From Bacteroidota bacterium (lineage in GTDB: Bacteria > Bacteroidota > Ignavibacteria > Tepidaquicellales > Tepidaquicellaceae): a DNA stretch of 55,578 nucleotides. Made by a program: the position numbers and the translations under genes. This document shows, one piece after another, positions 1 through 9,236 of this stretch (the stretch's first letter is position 1; each line of letters begins with the position of its first letter). The notes beneath the pieces were generated by a model, which saw only the letters and a list, made by a program, of their open reading frames with translations, ran no database searches and was not told the DNA's origin. The DNA is taken from positions 1 to 55,578 of the forward strand of contig JAFDZQ010000051.1 in the NCBI GenBank assembly GCA_018266895.1, given 5' to 3'.

Positions 1-45
1 AGTGATTCAGACAATGTACAACATTCGTATGAATCTGTGATTTAG
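1..45 (+). CDS. C-terminal end of an upstream gene (partial)
   Basis: From base 1 the first frame is open for 14 codons and ends at TAG (43-45). It lies 32 bases before the response regulator at 78. It may be the tail of another signalling protein in the same operon. The fragment is too short to identify, and a chance open frame cannot be excluded. Confidence 0.3.
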   Translation, partial: SDSDNVQHSYESVI

Positions 46-77
46 AAAAGTTATTTTGTAAAAATTTAATATATCAA

Positions 78-458
78 ATGAAAATTTTAGTTGTTGACGA
101 CGAAAGAGACATTCAGACACTCTTTGAGCAGCGTTTCAGAAAAGAGATTAAAGATAAGATCGTTGAATTTGTTTTTACATTTTCAGGAGAAGATGCGCTT
201 GCTTATCTCAACGATCATGCTCTTGAACAGGAAGCAATCTTAATCTTGTCTGACATAAATATGCCCGGAATGAGCGGACTCGAATTGCTGGAAAAGATCA
301 AACAAAAGTATCACAAACCCCCGCCTGTCGTAATGATGATCACGGCATACGGAGACGGTGAAAATCACAGAATAGCGCAGGAGCTGGGAGCTGACGATTT
401 TTTAACTAAACCCGTTGATTTTGCGCTTTTAAAAGAAAAACTTAAAATTACAAAATAA
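78..458 (+). CDS. single-domain response regulator (REC only)
   Basis: This 126-residue protein is a stand-alone receiver domain with no output domain, so it probably acts by protein-protein contact or phosphotransfer, like CheY or Spo0F. The acidic pair is D7-D8 (VVDDE), the phospho-acceptor is D59 (SDINMPG) and the conserved lysine is K111 (LTKP). The start follows an A/T-rich leader without a strong ribosome binding site. Its TAA shares one base with the next ATG (TAATG at 456-460), so the two regulators are probably translationally coupled and act in one pathway. The sensor kinase is not in the window; the partial frame at 1-45 could belong to it. The REC identification is firm, the output unknown. 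Confidence 0.93.
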   Translation: MKILVVDDERDIQTLFEQRFRKEIKDKIVEFVFTFSGEDALAYLNDHALEQEAILILSDINMPGMSGLELLEKIKQKYHKPPPVVMMITAYGDGENHRIAQELGADDFLTKPVDFALLKEKLKITK

Positions 459-1498
459 TGGCTAAAATTTTGGTAGCTGATGATGAGACTGATCTCGAAA
501 TGCTCATCAAACAGAAATTCCGTCAGAAGATACGTGAACATCAGTATGAATTTATATTTGCAGTGAACGGAATAGATGCCCTGGATAAAATCCGGCAGCA
601 TTCTGACGTGGATATATTACTGAGCGACATCAATATGCCGGAAATGGACGGTCTCACTTTATTAAGCCGGCTGAATGATTCAAACCCGCTGATAAAATCA
701 GTGATTGTTTCAGCTTACGGTGATATGGAAAACATACGGACTGCAATGAACAGAGGCGCATTTGACTTTATTACAAAACCAATCAATTTTGAAGATCTGG
801 CTCTGACAATCGAAAAAACAATCAGTCATGTTATGCAAATCAGAGACACCCTGAAAGCCATAAAGGAAAATAACATTTTAAAAATGTATGTAGATGAGAC
901 TGTGCTGAATTTTATGAACAGCCGTGAATATGAATCATCGTTAATGCTTAATGAAAATGTTGAAGCGACTGTGGCGTTTATTGACATCTGCGGTTTCACT
1001 GCAATAAGTGAAAATGAAACTCCCGATAAAGTAGTAAAATTACTTAACAGTTATTTTGATGTTATTGTGAAAGAAATTATTTCTCAGGGAGGTTATGTGG
1101 ATAAATTCATCGGAGATGCTATTATGGCTGTATTCAGGGGCGAATTTCATCTGGACAGAGCAATTGAAGCCTGCCTTGCAGTCAGAACCAGAATAGATAA
1201 TCTGCCGGAGATATCTGATAATATTTCTTACAAGCCGAAAGTTGCGATAGGTTTAAACAGCGGTGAGATGATCTCAGGCAATATCGGTTCGGCCAGTCTC
1301 AGAAGGCTTGATTATACTGTGATCGGAGATACTGTCAACATTGCACAGAGATTGCAGTCTTCAGCCGCTCCCGGAAGGATACTGATAGATGAAGCCTCTT
1401 TTAATAAAGTAAAAGAATCCTTCAACTGCCGGCTGGTCGGAGAAGTAAGTCTGAAAAATAAAGCAAATCCGGTTAATGTTTACGAAGTGATGGATTAA
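458..1498 (+). CDS. response regulator fused to class III adenylate cyclase
   Basis: The 346-residue protein has an N-terminal receiver domain (about 1-125; D8-D9, phospho-acceptor D57 in SDINMPEMDG, K107), a helical linker (about 125-165) and a class III nucleotide cyclase domain (about 168-344). The metal-binding aspartates are D176 (FIDICGFT) and D220 (KFIGDAIM). The adenine-selecting pair is K216 and D285 (LDYTVIGDTVN), and the transition-state residues are N294 and R298. This set predicts an active adenylate rather than guanylate cyclase, so the likely output is phosphorylation-controlled cAMP synthesis in the cytoplasm. It overlaps the preceding receiver gene by one base. Domain calls are firm; ATP specificity is inferred from the residues. 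Confidence 0.93.
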   Translation: MAKILVADDETDLEMLIKQKFRQKIREHQYEFIFAVNGIDALDKIRQHSDVDILLSDINMPEMDGLTLLSRLNDSNPLIKSVIVSAYGDMENIRTAMNRGAFDFITKPINFEDLALTIEKTISHVMQIRDTLKAIKENNILKMYVDETVLNFMNSREYESSLMLNENVEATVAFIDICGFTAISENETPDKVVKLLNSYFDVIVKEIISQGGYVDKFIGDAIMAVFRGEFHLDRAIEACLAVRTRIDNLPEISDNISYKPKVAIGLNSGEMISGNIGSASLRRLDYTVIGDTVNIAQRLQSSAAPGRILIDEASFNKVKESFNCRLVGEVSLKNKANPVNVYEVMD

Positions 1499-1543
1499 TG
1501 ATTGAACAGTATTACCGGCAATTGCAGGCGTGGATAAAATTAT

Positions 1544-2077
1544 TTAATAAACTCCCCAGTTAACTTTTATGTTGTTTTTTTCAGCATACAATTTCCCGGC
1601 GCTGATAAGTTTATTATTGAGTTCTGTATACCCTGAAAAATATTTGTCATTAATTGCACGGGATTCAGACTGTATTTTATCCTCCGGAATGCCTTTGTCA
1701 ATTGATTCTGCAAGTTGCATGTATTCATTTTTAAAAACCGGTAATACATATTCATACAAAGCAATAGAAGTCTTAATTATTTCTTCAGTATCCTCAGTAA
1801 CTTTCAGTTCCTTTACCTTTTCGTAATTCTCTTCAATGGATTTTATCTTTTCATTTATTATTTCACTCCGTTTCATCACAACTGTTCCATGGTCTTCACC
1901 AAGTTTCAAGGAAGGAGATTCAAGCTGACGGTACATTCCGTTGGTTGCAAAACCAAAGAGCAGATTTGTGTTTAACACGGTGATGTTGAAATATTTTTCC
2001 GGAGGAACAGTACCGCAGGAAATTAAAAGCAGACAACAGAAAATATAAAGAAGTCCGTTTGTTATATACTTTTTCAT
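1544..2077 (-). CDS. predicted lipoprotein of unknown function
   Basis: I do not recognise a family. The chosen start (ATG at 2077) gives a short lysine-bearing N-terminus, a hydrophobic segment and a lipobox LISC with the acylated cysteine at about residue 21. An upstream in-frame ATG at 2107 would add ten residues in front of the signal peptide and is less likely. The mature part, about 155 residues, is mainly helical and charged (a lysine/glutamate-rich stretch around residues 80-105), with no catalytic motif visible. It is convergent with the cyclase gene, with 45 bases between the stops, and stands alone. It should be anchored in the inner or outer membrane facing the periplasm. Confidence 0.75.
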   Translation of the reverse strand: MKKYITNGLLYIFCCLLLISCGTVPPEKYFNITVLNTNLLFGFATNGMYRQLESPSLKLGEDHGTVVMKRSEIINEKIKSIEENYEKVKELKVTEDTEEIIKTSIALYEYVLPVFKNEYMQLAESIDKGIPEDKIQSESRAINDKYFSGYTELNNKLISAGKLYAEKNNIKVNWGVY

Positions 2078-2319
2078 AAAATTAATTTTTGGATGCAAGT
2101 AATGCAAATTATATTAAAGATTAAATATATTTATCATTCTGAGATTTAAATATACAGATTCTCCGGTCGGGAACAAGTTTCTTAAAATATACTTCTCATA
2201 ATTTATTTTTCACATTTCTCTTTTTTTACCATTTGACGTTTAATTCTGACACAAATAAATTGCATAGGTTTTAGATATTAACTGACCGGAAAATTATTTC
2301 AATAACTGGAGAGGATGCC

Positions 2320-4476
2320 ATGAAAAAATCAGCATTAAGTATTTGTGTAATCGTTTTTGTTTGTTTTGTATCAAATGTTTCATTAAAATCACAAACAGGC
2401 TGGTACTGGCTCCAGCCGAGTCCGACAGGGAATTCTCTTAACTGCGTATCTTTCCTTAATAAAGATACCGGGATCGCCGCTGGTAAATCAGGCGAATTAA
2501 TTAAAACCACCGACGGAGGCAGCAACTGGTTTCCTCTCAGCTCCAACATTCATTCTGATCTTAACAAAGTCTGCTTTATAAATTCCGCAATTTGCATTGC
2601 AGCAGGTAAATCAGGCATGATTTTAAAATCTAAAGACTGCGGTGATTCATGGTCAGTAATAAGCAGCGGTGTAAATACAGATCTTTTTGATATGGAATTT
2701 ACGGATAATTCAACAGGTTATGCAGTGGGATTGTCAGGTACAATAATTAAAACAGTTAGTAAGGGAAATTACTGGTTCAGTCAGAATTCCGGAACTTCAT
2801 TGCCGCTTTACTGTGTGAAATTTTTAAATGAAAATACCGGAGTTGCAGGAGGATATAATGTAATTCTGAAAACTACAAACGGAGGAATCAACTGGATAAA
2901 TCTGAAAGTAAACATCTCTCCGGCTGTAAGCATTGCGGGAATTTATTTATCGGACAGCATGAATATTATTGCAGCAGGGAGTTCGCCTTCCGGTGATGTT
3001 TACAGATCTTCTGACGGCGGATTAAACTGGATAAAATATTCAATGGAACTTCCGCTCTTGTTCGGAGGATCTGCCGATCTTTTAAAGAGCATTTCTTTTC
3101 TTAACCGCGACACCGGATTTGCCGTTACATCCTACGGTACGATTTTAAAAACAATTGACAGAGGGTTAAACTGGCAGAAGGATTCAGCTTTCAGACCGGG
3201 TTATGATAAAACCGGAATATTTGAAAATGTATTTATATATGACATAAATAATATTTTTATTTCCGGCGGCGGAGGCACAGTAATAAAAAGTTCTGACTGT
3301 GGTAATCATTGGTATATAAAATCCGGATGTAAGAATGATATCACTGCTTCATATTTCCTTAACGGAAAAACAGGATACTGTGCAGGTGAAAAAGGAATTA
3401 TAATGAAGACTGATAATCACGGATTCAACTGGATCATTCAGGACAGCGAGACAGACTTCAGACTGAATACGATTTATTTTTCAGATTACAATATCGGTTT
3501 CGCGGCAGGAGAGAACGGGATCATTATGAAGACTACTGATTCCGGAAATATATGGTCAGTACAGAAAAGTAATACATACGGCACGCTGAAAGGAATTTGG
3601 TTTATAAATGCTGAAACAGGTTTCGCTGCAGGAGGAAATGAAAGCAATGGTTCAGGTCTGATACTGAAAACGACAAACGGCGGCGAAGTCTGGAACTCTG
3701 TTTACAATGTTTTATTCAAGGGAATATTTACTTCGGTATGTTTTGTAAACAGTTCAAACGGATATGTCTGCGGCAGGAAAGGAATTATTCTGAAAACTAC
3801 TGACTGCGGAATGTCCTGGACCGGGGAAAATGAAATTCCGTTTGACCTTAATTCAATCACCTTTAAAGACTCTTTGAACGGACTTGTATGCGGGTCTGAC
3901 GGAGCCGTTTATAAAACAACGGACGGAGGGGAAAAGTGGAACTTCACCTTCAGCGGAGTTTATAAAAACCTGCTCTCTGTCAGATACGGGAAAAACGGAA
4001 AGGCAATTGCAGCAGGCGAAGCAGGAACTGTCATAACTTCATCAAATGGAGGCAACAGCTGGATCAGACAAAACACTTTCACTTATAATGATCTGTATTC
4101 TTCTTTTTCGGATGAATTTTCTGCAACAACAGTTTTCGGAAGTTTCGGCACCGTGATGAGATATTCTGAAACAGGCAGTTCATTTAGCTATCATAAATCT
4201 CCTTCAGACAAACGGGATGAACTGCTTTATCAGAACTTCCCTAATCCTTTTAATCCTTTTACAACAATTGCATACGAACTAAGATCTCCCGGAAAAATAT
4301 CACTGATAGTCTATGATATAAACGGAAGGGAAGTCAGAGAACTGTTCAGCGGTTTCAGGAACGCGGGATTTTATTCAACAGATTTTTCCGGAGCCGGACT
4401 TCCTTCAGGTGTATATTTCTTTGTACTGACCGCTTCATCACAATCATTTATCAGGAAAATGATTTTGCTCAATTAG
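2320..4476 (+). CDS. secreted Ycf48/BNR-like repeat protein with T9SS sorting domain
   Basis: The 718-residue protein has a signal peptide (about 1-25, ending near SLKSQ). It then has about thirteen copies of a roughly 45-residue beta-propeller repeat ending in motifs such as TTDGGSNW, TTNGGINW, SSDGGLNW and TTDCGMSW. This is the Asp-box/BNR pattern seen in Ycf48-like and sortilin-like proteins. A C-terminal domain of about 80 residues opens with FPNPFNPFTTIAYEL, the type IX secretion sorting signal of Ignavibacteria and relatives. The protein is therefore expected to cross the outer membrane by T9SS and be attached or released at the surface. A GGAGAGG ribosome binding site lies about 5 bases before the ATG. 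Ligand and function are unknown. Confidence 0.9.
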   Translation: MKKSALSICVIVFVCFVSNVSLKSQTGWYWLQPSPTGNSLNCVSFLNKDTGIAAGKSGELIKTTDGGSNWFPLSSNIHSDLNKVCFINSAICIAAGKSGMILKSKDCGDSWSVISSGVNTDLFDMEFTDNSTGYAVGLSGTIIKTVSKGNYWFSQNSGTSLPLYCVKFLNENTGVAGGYNVILKTTNGGINWINLKVNISPAVSIAGIYLSDSMNIIAAGSSPSGDVYRSSDGGLNWIKYSMELPLLFGGSADLLKSISFLNRDTGFAVTSYGTILKTIDRGLNWQKDSAFRPGYDKTGIFENVFIYDINNIFISGGGGTVIKSSDCGNHWYIKSGCKNDITASYFLNGKTGYCAGEKGIIMKTDNHGFNWIIQDSETDFRLNTIYFSDYNIGFAAGENGIIMKTTDSGNIWSVQKSNTYGTLKGIWFINAETGFAAGGNESNGSGLILKTTNGGEVWNSVYNVLFKGIFTSVCFVNSSNGYVCGRKGIILKTTDCGMSWTGENEIPFDLNSITFKDSLNGLVCGSDGAVYKTTDGGEKWNFTFSGVYKNLLSVRYGKNGKAIAAGEAGTVITSSNGGNSWIRQNTFTYNDLYSSFSDEFSATTVFGSFGTVMRYSETGSSFSYHKSPSDKRDELLYQNFPNPFNPFTTIAYELRSPGKISLIVYDINGREVRELFSGFRNAGFYSTDFSGAGLPSGVYFFVLTASSQSFIRKMILLN

Positions 4477-4696
4477 TTTAACAAGTTCTTTAATTAAAAA
4501 ATTGGTCAGGCAATGATTTGTAAATCCTGACATTCACGGAAAGCCTTTAAAATCAATAGTCAGACAGGGTTTAAAAATATTTTCACAAATCGGAAATTTT
4601 ACCTTTTGACTTATTTGCAATAAGTATTTAGTTTGCAGCAGTTGAAAAAAATTCATGAACATCAAAAATATTTTTCAAATATAAACAAACATTTTT

Positions 4697-6460
4697 ATGA
4701 AAACATCAATCTTACTTAAGTCTTTAGCGCTCATTCTGTTAACTTTAAATCTTAACGGAAACGCATCAGCCGGAGTGATCCCAGTGAGTAACGGATACAG
4801 TACGAAATATCTTTACGCATCGGCAGAATCAAAAATGAATTCTGTATCAGACGGAACTATTATTTGCTGGCTGGAAGATTCTTTCAGGGGATCGTTGGAA
4901 ATTCAGAAGCTGGGAATCAAAGGAGAAAAGCTCTGGATTGAGAACGGACTGATTGTTGACAAAGATCTGGGAAGATTTCCTGATCCTGACACCGATTTTC
5001 CACTCGTTTTCTCTGATAACTCCGGTGGAGCTGTGGTGATATACAGAAAAGTATTTTATCAGGAAGAAGAAATTTATTGCGCAAAGATTTCTTCTGAAGG
5101 TGAAGTTATCAGGAAGGTTTGCCTCTCATCGCGTTCCGGAGGTTATAATTTCAGTCCTGCTGCAGCTGTTACAGCAGATAACTGCATTGCCGTTGTCTGG
5201 GAAAATTTCATCTCAGGCGACTTTGATATCCAGGGTCAGAAAATAGATCTGAACTGCAATAAACTCTGGAATAATGGAGATGAAGTAACTGTATGCGGGC
5301 AATCAGATGATCAGAGAAAACCTTATGTAATGTGTGACCGGAAAGGTCAGTTGCTGATCTCCTGGCTTGATACAAGGATTTCTTTGAATTCATCTGAATT
5401 TGGTTATGATCTGTATGCTAATAAAATTGATGAAAACGGAGAGTTCACAAATTTTGGAAATTCGGGCAAACTTATAATGAGTTTTCCTTCTCACGGGAAT
5501 TCAGTCAGGAATAACAAATTGCATTATGATGAAAATGCTTTTCACGGTAAAAGTCCTGCATCCGTAAGAAAAGCCATGTTTTATAATCATAACATGATTC
5601 ATTCTGACAACAATTCGGCAATCACTGCAGTTGATATCAGGGATCTTGAAACAGACAGTTACATCAGTGTATTCAAAATTAACGAAAACCTGGATGTTGT
5701 CTGGAATCGTGATATAGAAGCAGAGTCATTTCAGCAAAATCCTCTGATTACTTCTGACGGCAGTGAAGGTGCTGTGATCGTATGGAATGACTTAAGGAAC
5801 GGCGGGAACAGTATTTACGGAATGAGAATTAACGGTTCAGGCAATGTAATTTCGGCAGGAGATAACGGTCTAAAAGTTTCCTTTGACAGCGGAAAGAAAA
5901 ATTCAGTCAGATTACTTCCCGATAAAAGAAACATGAGCGGGCTGCTGTTCAGAAATAATAAAGTATTCATACCCTGGACTGTTTCAGATTCCCGTGATCT
6001 GTTCCTTGCCTGTTTTGACCTGTCTGCAGGTTCGCAATACAGGCTTACTCCCGAACTGATAACCAACGGTATTTCAGATGCCAATTGTATAAGTGTTTTA
6101 AGCAGTAATGGAGAGAGAACAGTTGTTTTCTCAAAAGAAAATACAATTTTCGCTTCCGCGGAAAACTATGAAGAAAAAGTCTTAAATATTAAATCGAAAC
6201 ATCAATTAAATCTTTCGAATTATCCGAACCCTTTTAATCCGGTTACTAAAATCAGTTATGAATTGTCTGTTCCGGGATTTGTCAATGTGAAAATATTTGA
6301 TATGGCGGGAAGAATTGTCAATGAACCGGTCAATGAATTTCAGAATGCAGGAAGACATGAACGGACATTTGACGGGAACAGTTTATCAAGCGGACTTTAT
6401 TTTTGCAGGATCGTTTCAGGTGATTACAGTGAAACTATGAGAATGACACTTCTGAAGTAA
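4697..6460 (+). CDS. secreted protein with T9SS C-terminal sorting domain
   Basis: This 587-residue exported protein has an N-terminal signal peptide (about 1-25, ending around GNASAG). Its long beta-rich body contains repeated patterns such as VIVWNDLRNGG, VVWENFISGDFD and ISWLDTR, which resemble the blades of the secreted propeller-like proteins common in this group. The C-terminus (from about residue 505) starts NLSNYPNPFNPVTKISYEL and continues with the VKIFDMAGR and LSSGLYF segments of a type A T9SS sorting domain. It follows another T9SS substrate after 220 non-coding bases and ends at a strong hairpin terminator. No catalytic residues are recognisable. It is a surface or extracellular protein of unknown role. 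Confidence 0.85.
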   Translation: MKTSILLKSLALILLTLNLNGNASAGVIPVSNGYSTKYLYASAESKMNSVSDGTIICWLEDSFRGSLEIQKLGIKGEKLWIENGLIVDKDLGRFPDPDTDFPLVFSDNSGGAVVIYRKVFYQEEEIYCAKISSEGEVIRKVCLSSRSGGYNFSPAAAVTADNCIAVVWENFISGDFDIQGQKIDLNCNKLWNNGDEVTVCGQSDDQRKPYVMCDRKGQLLISWLDTRISLNSSEFGYDLYANKIDENGEFTNFGNSGKLIMSFPSHGNSVRNNKLHYDENAFHGKSPASVRKAMFYNHNMIHSDNNSAITAVDIRDLETDSYISVFKINENLDVVWNRDIEAESFQQNPLITSDGSEGAVIVWNDLRNGGNSIYGMRINGSGNVISAGDNGLKVSFDSGKKNSVRLLPDKRNMSGLLFRNNKVFIPWTVSDSRDLFLACFDLSAGSQYRLTPELITNGISDANCISVLSSNGERTVVFSKENTIFASAENYEEKVLNIKSKHQLNLSNYPNPFNPVTKISYELSVPGFVNVKIFDMAGRIVNEPVNEFQNAGRHERTFDGNSLSSGLYFCRIVSGDYSETMRMTLLK

Positions 6461-6473
6461 GTAGCCGGTTTAA

Positions 6474-6505
6474 ATTTGTGGCACATTAATAAATGTGCCA
6501 CAAAT
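6474..6505. terminator. bidirectional hairpin terminator
   Basis: A perfect 14-base-pair inverted repeat (ATTTGTGGCACATT / AATGTGCCACAAAT) closes a four-base AATA loop. A T-rich run follows on the plus strand and an A-rich stretch precedes it. It sits between the convergent genes ending at 6460 (+) and 6511 (-), where a shared rho-independent terminator is expected. Confidence 0.85.
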
Positions 6506-6510
6506 ACTTT

Positions 6511-7134
6511 TTATTTTATCTTTTTAAAAATATACCCGCCTTTTTCTGCACCCCAGACCTGCCTGTCATTTTCATCATATCCTCTGTCCCAGCTTTTAAT
6601 CCCTTCATCTGTAATTATAACTTCTGAAGTTGCGTACTTCGCTCCACGAAGATCGCTCTGACATTCCTTTCCTGTTGTGCTTCCTTCGTAGCTTCCGTCA
6701 TTCATTAGAGTAAGAATTACAGAACAACCTCCTCTCATTTCAAGGGAATCCGGAGTAACTCCCGAAAGAGGATTTTCCGATTTCCATTCGCCTGCAAATC
6801 TGGCGGGATCTTTCAGCGTGAATACAGCGCTTTCAAATCTTCCTTCATAAGTATTTGTAATTTTATATACTCTCTGTCTGTAAGGCTTATCCTGCATTGA
6901 TGCAACTGCCTGTTCTACATACAGCCATTTCCCGTCGGATCTCTCAGGCCATATCCTTTTCATGTGAAGCCTTATGTCATAATAACCGGAATCACTGACG
7001 GACTGTTCTTCGCTGCTGAATGATCCTTCCATCATCTTAATAAGCCGTTCCGTATCTGTGCTCTTAACCTGTGAAAATGATTTTGGTGATGCCAGCGCGA
7101 ATAAAAACATCACTAAACTTATTGAACATCTCAT
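6511..7134 (-). CDS. CpcT/CpeT-family protein (exported)
   Basis: The 207-residue protein has a signal peptide (about 1-21, ending SFSQ) and a domain matching the CpcT/CpeT chromophore-lyase family. Visible hallmarks are a WLYVEQA strand, a YRQRVYKI strand and a C-terminal block with WDRGYDENDRQVWG and KGGYIFKK. In cyanobacteria the family attaches bilins to phycobiliproteins. No phycobiliprotein or bilin gene is present here, and members occur in non-phototrophs, where the substrate is unknown. The signal peptide places this one outside the cytoplasm, unlike the cyanobacterial lyases. It is the last gene of a minus-strand run, 28 bases after purE. Family call is strong; lyase activity is not implied. 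Confidence 0.8.
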   Translation of the reverse strand: MRCSISLVMFLFALASPKSFSQVKSTDTERLIKMMEGSFSSEEQSVSDSGYYDIRLHMKRIWPERSDGKWLYVEQAVASMQDKPYRQRVYKITNTYEGRFESAVFTLKDPARFAGEWKSENPLSGVTPDSLEMRGGCSVILTLMNDGSYEGSTTGKECQSDLRGAKYATSEVIITDEGIKSWDRGYDENDRQVWGAEKGGYIFKKIK

Positions 7135-7162
7135 TTAATTTTAAATTTACTTTTTAATAATG

Positions 7163-7684
7163 CTAACGGGAATTACTTTCAGAACTCTTTTTAAAAATAT
7201 TATTTTTACCTGCTGACTCCTTCTTAATTTTTTCCTTGAATTTAATTACCTTATTAAGAATTCTTTTATCGGATGTACCGAGAATTTCAATTGCAAGCAG
7301 CGCTGCATTCTTTGCATTATTTATTGCAACCGTGGCGACAGGCACACCATACGGCATCTGAACAATTGACAAAAGTGAATCTAATCCTTTAAGTGCTTTT
7401 GTCACAACAGGAACTCCGATCACAGGAACGGGTGTATATGCCGCGCACATTCCGGGTAAATGAGCTGCTCCTCCGGCACCTGCTATTATTACTTTTATTC
7501 CTCGCCTGTGTGCTTTTCCGGAATATGAAGCCATAAGTCCGGGTGTCCTGTGAGCGGATGTGATCTTCATCTCAAAAGGGATACCGAATTCTGCAAGAAC
7601 TTCCGCTGCCTGATTCATTACGGGCATATCAGAATCCGATCCCATTATTATTCCGACCAAAGGTTTGATCCTGGCTTTTTTCAA
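7163..7684 (-). CDS. purE: N5-carboxyaminoimidazole ribonucleotide mutase PurE
   Basis: Class I PurE converts N5-CAIR to CAIR in de novo purine synthesis. The 173-residue protein carries the substrate-binding GSDSD (15-19), the catalytic-histidine motif SAHRTP (H45), and the [11 protein letters not shown] and PVIGVPV blocks. It is slightly longer than usual because of a lysine/serine-rich tail. The start codon is TTG at 7684, 18 bases after the stop of the SpoIIE-type phosphatase gene, so the two are probably co-transcribed. purK, which supplies N5-CAIR, is not in the window. The assignment is firm. Confidence 0.95.
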   Translation of the reverse strand: MKKARIKPLVGIIMGSDSDMPVMNQAAEVLAEFGIPFEMKITSAHRTPGLMASYSGKAHRRGIKVIIAGAGGAAHLPGMCAAYTPVPVIGVPVVTKALKGLDSLLSIVQMPYGVPVATVAINNAKNAALLAIEILGTSDKRILNKVIKFKEKIKKESAGKNNIFKKSSESNSR

Positions 7685-7702
7685 TTTACTTTTAAAATAT
7701 TT

Positions 7703-9151
7703 TTAATTCCTCTGGATGATCAGAAGTGTAAGATCATCTCTCTGGACAGTGTTTTTGGAAAACTTTTTTACGTCACTGACAAGACCCTTAAGCAGTTCAT
7801 TAGCTTTTTTGTCGGCATTGTTATTTAGATACAATTCCAGATTATCAAGACCGTATTCGGTTAGTTTGTCATCCATTGCTTCATTCACGCCGTCAGTGTA
7901 AAAAATTATCTTGTCATTTTTTTTGAAATCAAAAACTACTTCATTGTTATTGCCTTCGGCTTCAACAGTTCTCATCGCCCCCAGGGCAATACCGTGTTTC
8001 CTGATCTTAAAGATTTCTTTTGATTCACCTGATATTTTATAAGGAGGCAGATGTCCGGCATTGTACAGATAACATTTGTTCTTCCGGACATCAATTATAG
8101 CAAAAATAGCTGTCACAAACATTTTTCGGTTTTGCGTCTTCCTGATCATACGGTTGAGTTTCTCAATGACGATACCGGGTTTTGAGTGATCTTCAAGTAT
8201 AAGGTGCATGCAGCTTCTCAGTCCCGAAAGTAATAGTCCGCTTGCGACACCGTGTCCTGATACGTCACATATAAAGATACCGATTTCATTTTCGGATACT
8301 TTAAAATAATCAAAATAATCTCCGCCTACCTCGCTTGCAGGCAATGATACTGCGGCAATTTCAAGGTCTCCTATAATTGCTTCATTTTCCGGAAGCATGG
8401 AAAGCTGAATTTCCCTCGCATAATTCAGTTCCTTCTTCATTCTCAGATTTTCATAATTCTTTTTGTAACTGAAGTCATACTGTTCATAAAACTTCTGCTG
8501 TCTTTTTCTCTCTGAAGTAAGCGCTATTATCAGAAGAATTATGCTTACTATCAGATTAGGAATTCCGCTTGTTAAATCCAGTTTCTGATTTAAGACAATT
8601 ATCGAAATCAGAGGAATAAAAAATCCTATAGCAAACAACTGTATGATTTCAATTCTCGAAAATCTGAAAATCATAATGAGTATGCAGAACATTATTATAA
8701 ACTGTGCATAAGACCCTGATTTTTTATCTCCGACAGTGATATTAATACTTCCGTCTTTTTCATCTGTCAGAACTTTTTCGGTTTTCTTTTTGTCACCGGC
8801 TGAATTTGAATTTTTATTCTCACCGGGATATAAAATATCAATCGTAAGGAGCATTAATAACTGAACTATCAGAAATATATAAATATATCTTCTGATATTA
8901 TTCATGTTAAAAATTTTTTTGTACTTAAATCTTAAACTAGTAAGGACAATCAGATTTATGATGGAAATTACGAGAGAGGCATTGAATGACTGAAGATCTC
9001 CGATATTTACTGCAGTGGTTACTAAATATATGAAAATAAAAATCAAAAGCACCGGTCTGAAAATCTTAAGATTCTTTCTGTCTAAATACAGATTATAAGC
9101 CTGGTCACGGGGATAATTCAGATAGTGATCAAATGTTTCTAACAGATCCAA
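7703..9151 (-). CDS. membrane-bound SpoIIE-type PP2C serine phosphatase
   Basis: The 482-residue protein has about six transmembrane segments in its N-terminal half, between roughly residues 33 and 215, with a hydrophilic lysine/serine-rich loop around 110-145. A short coiled region (about 215-245) leads into a PP2C domain of the SpoIIE/RsbU type (about 250-480). Metal-binding acidic motifs are visible in GGDYFDYF, CDVSGHGVASG and the C-terminal FYTDGVNEA and QRDDLTLL blocks. Such phosphatases usually dephosphorylate anti-sigma-factor antagonists in partner-switching pathways. No antagonist or anti-sigma gene is adjacent, so the target is unknown. It lies directly upstream of purE with an 18-base gap. 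Confidence 0.9.
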   Translation of the reverse strand: MDLLETFDHYLNYPRDQAYNLYLDRKNLKIFRPVLLIFIFIYLVTTAVNIGDLQSFNASLVISIINLIVLTSLRFKYKKIFNMNNIRRYIYIFLIVQLLMLLTIDILYPGENKNSNSAGDKKKTEKVLTDEKDGSINITVGDKKSGSYAQFIIMFCILIMIFRFSRIEIIQLFAIGFFIPLISIIVLNQKLDLTSGIPNLIVSIILLIIALTSERKRQQKFYEQYDFSYKKNYENLRMKKELNYAREIQLSMLPENEAIIGDLEIAAVSLPASEVGGDYFDYFKVSENEIGIFICDVSGHGVASGLLLSGLRSCMHLILEDHSKPGIVIEKLNRMIRKTQNRKMFVTAIFAIIDVRKNKCYLYNAGHLPPYKISGESKEIFKIRKHGIALGAMRTVEAEGNNNEVVFDFKKNDKIIFYTDGVNEAMDDKLTEYGLDNLELYLNNNADKKANELLKGLVSDVKKFSKNTVQRDDLTLLIIQRN

Positions 9152-9236
9152 GTTTCAATAATAAAAATTATAAAATGTATACTGAATAAATTAACGGCAA
9201 TATTATTTTATAGTTGCGGACTCAGGAATCTCAGGA

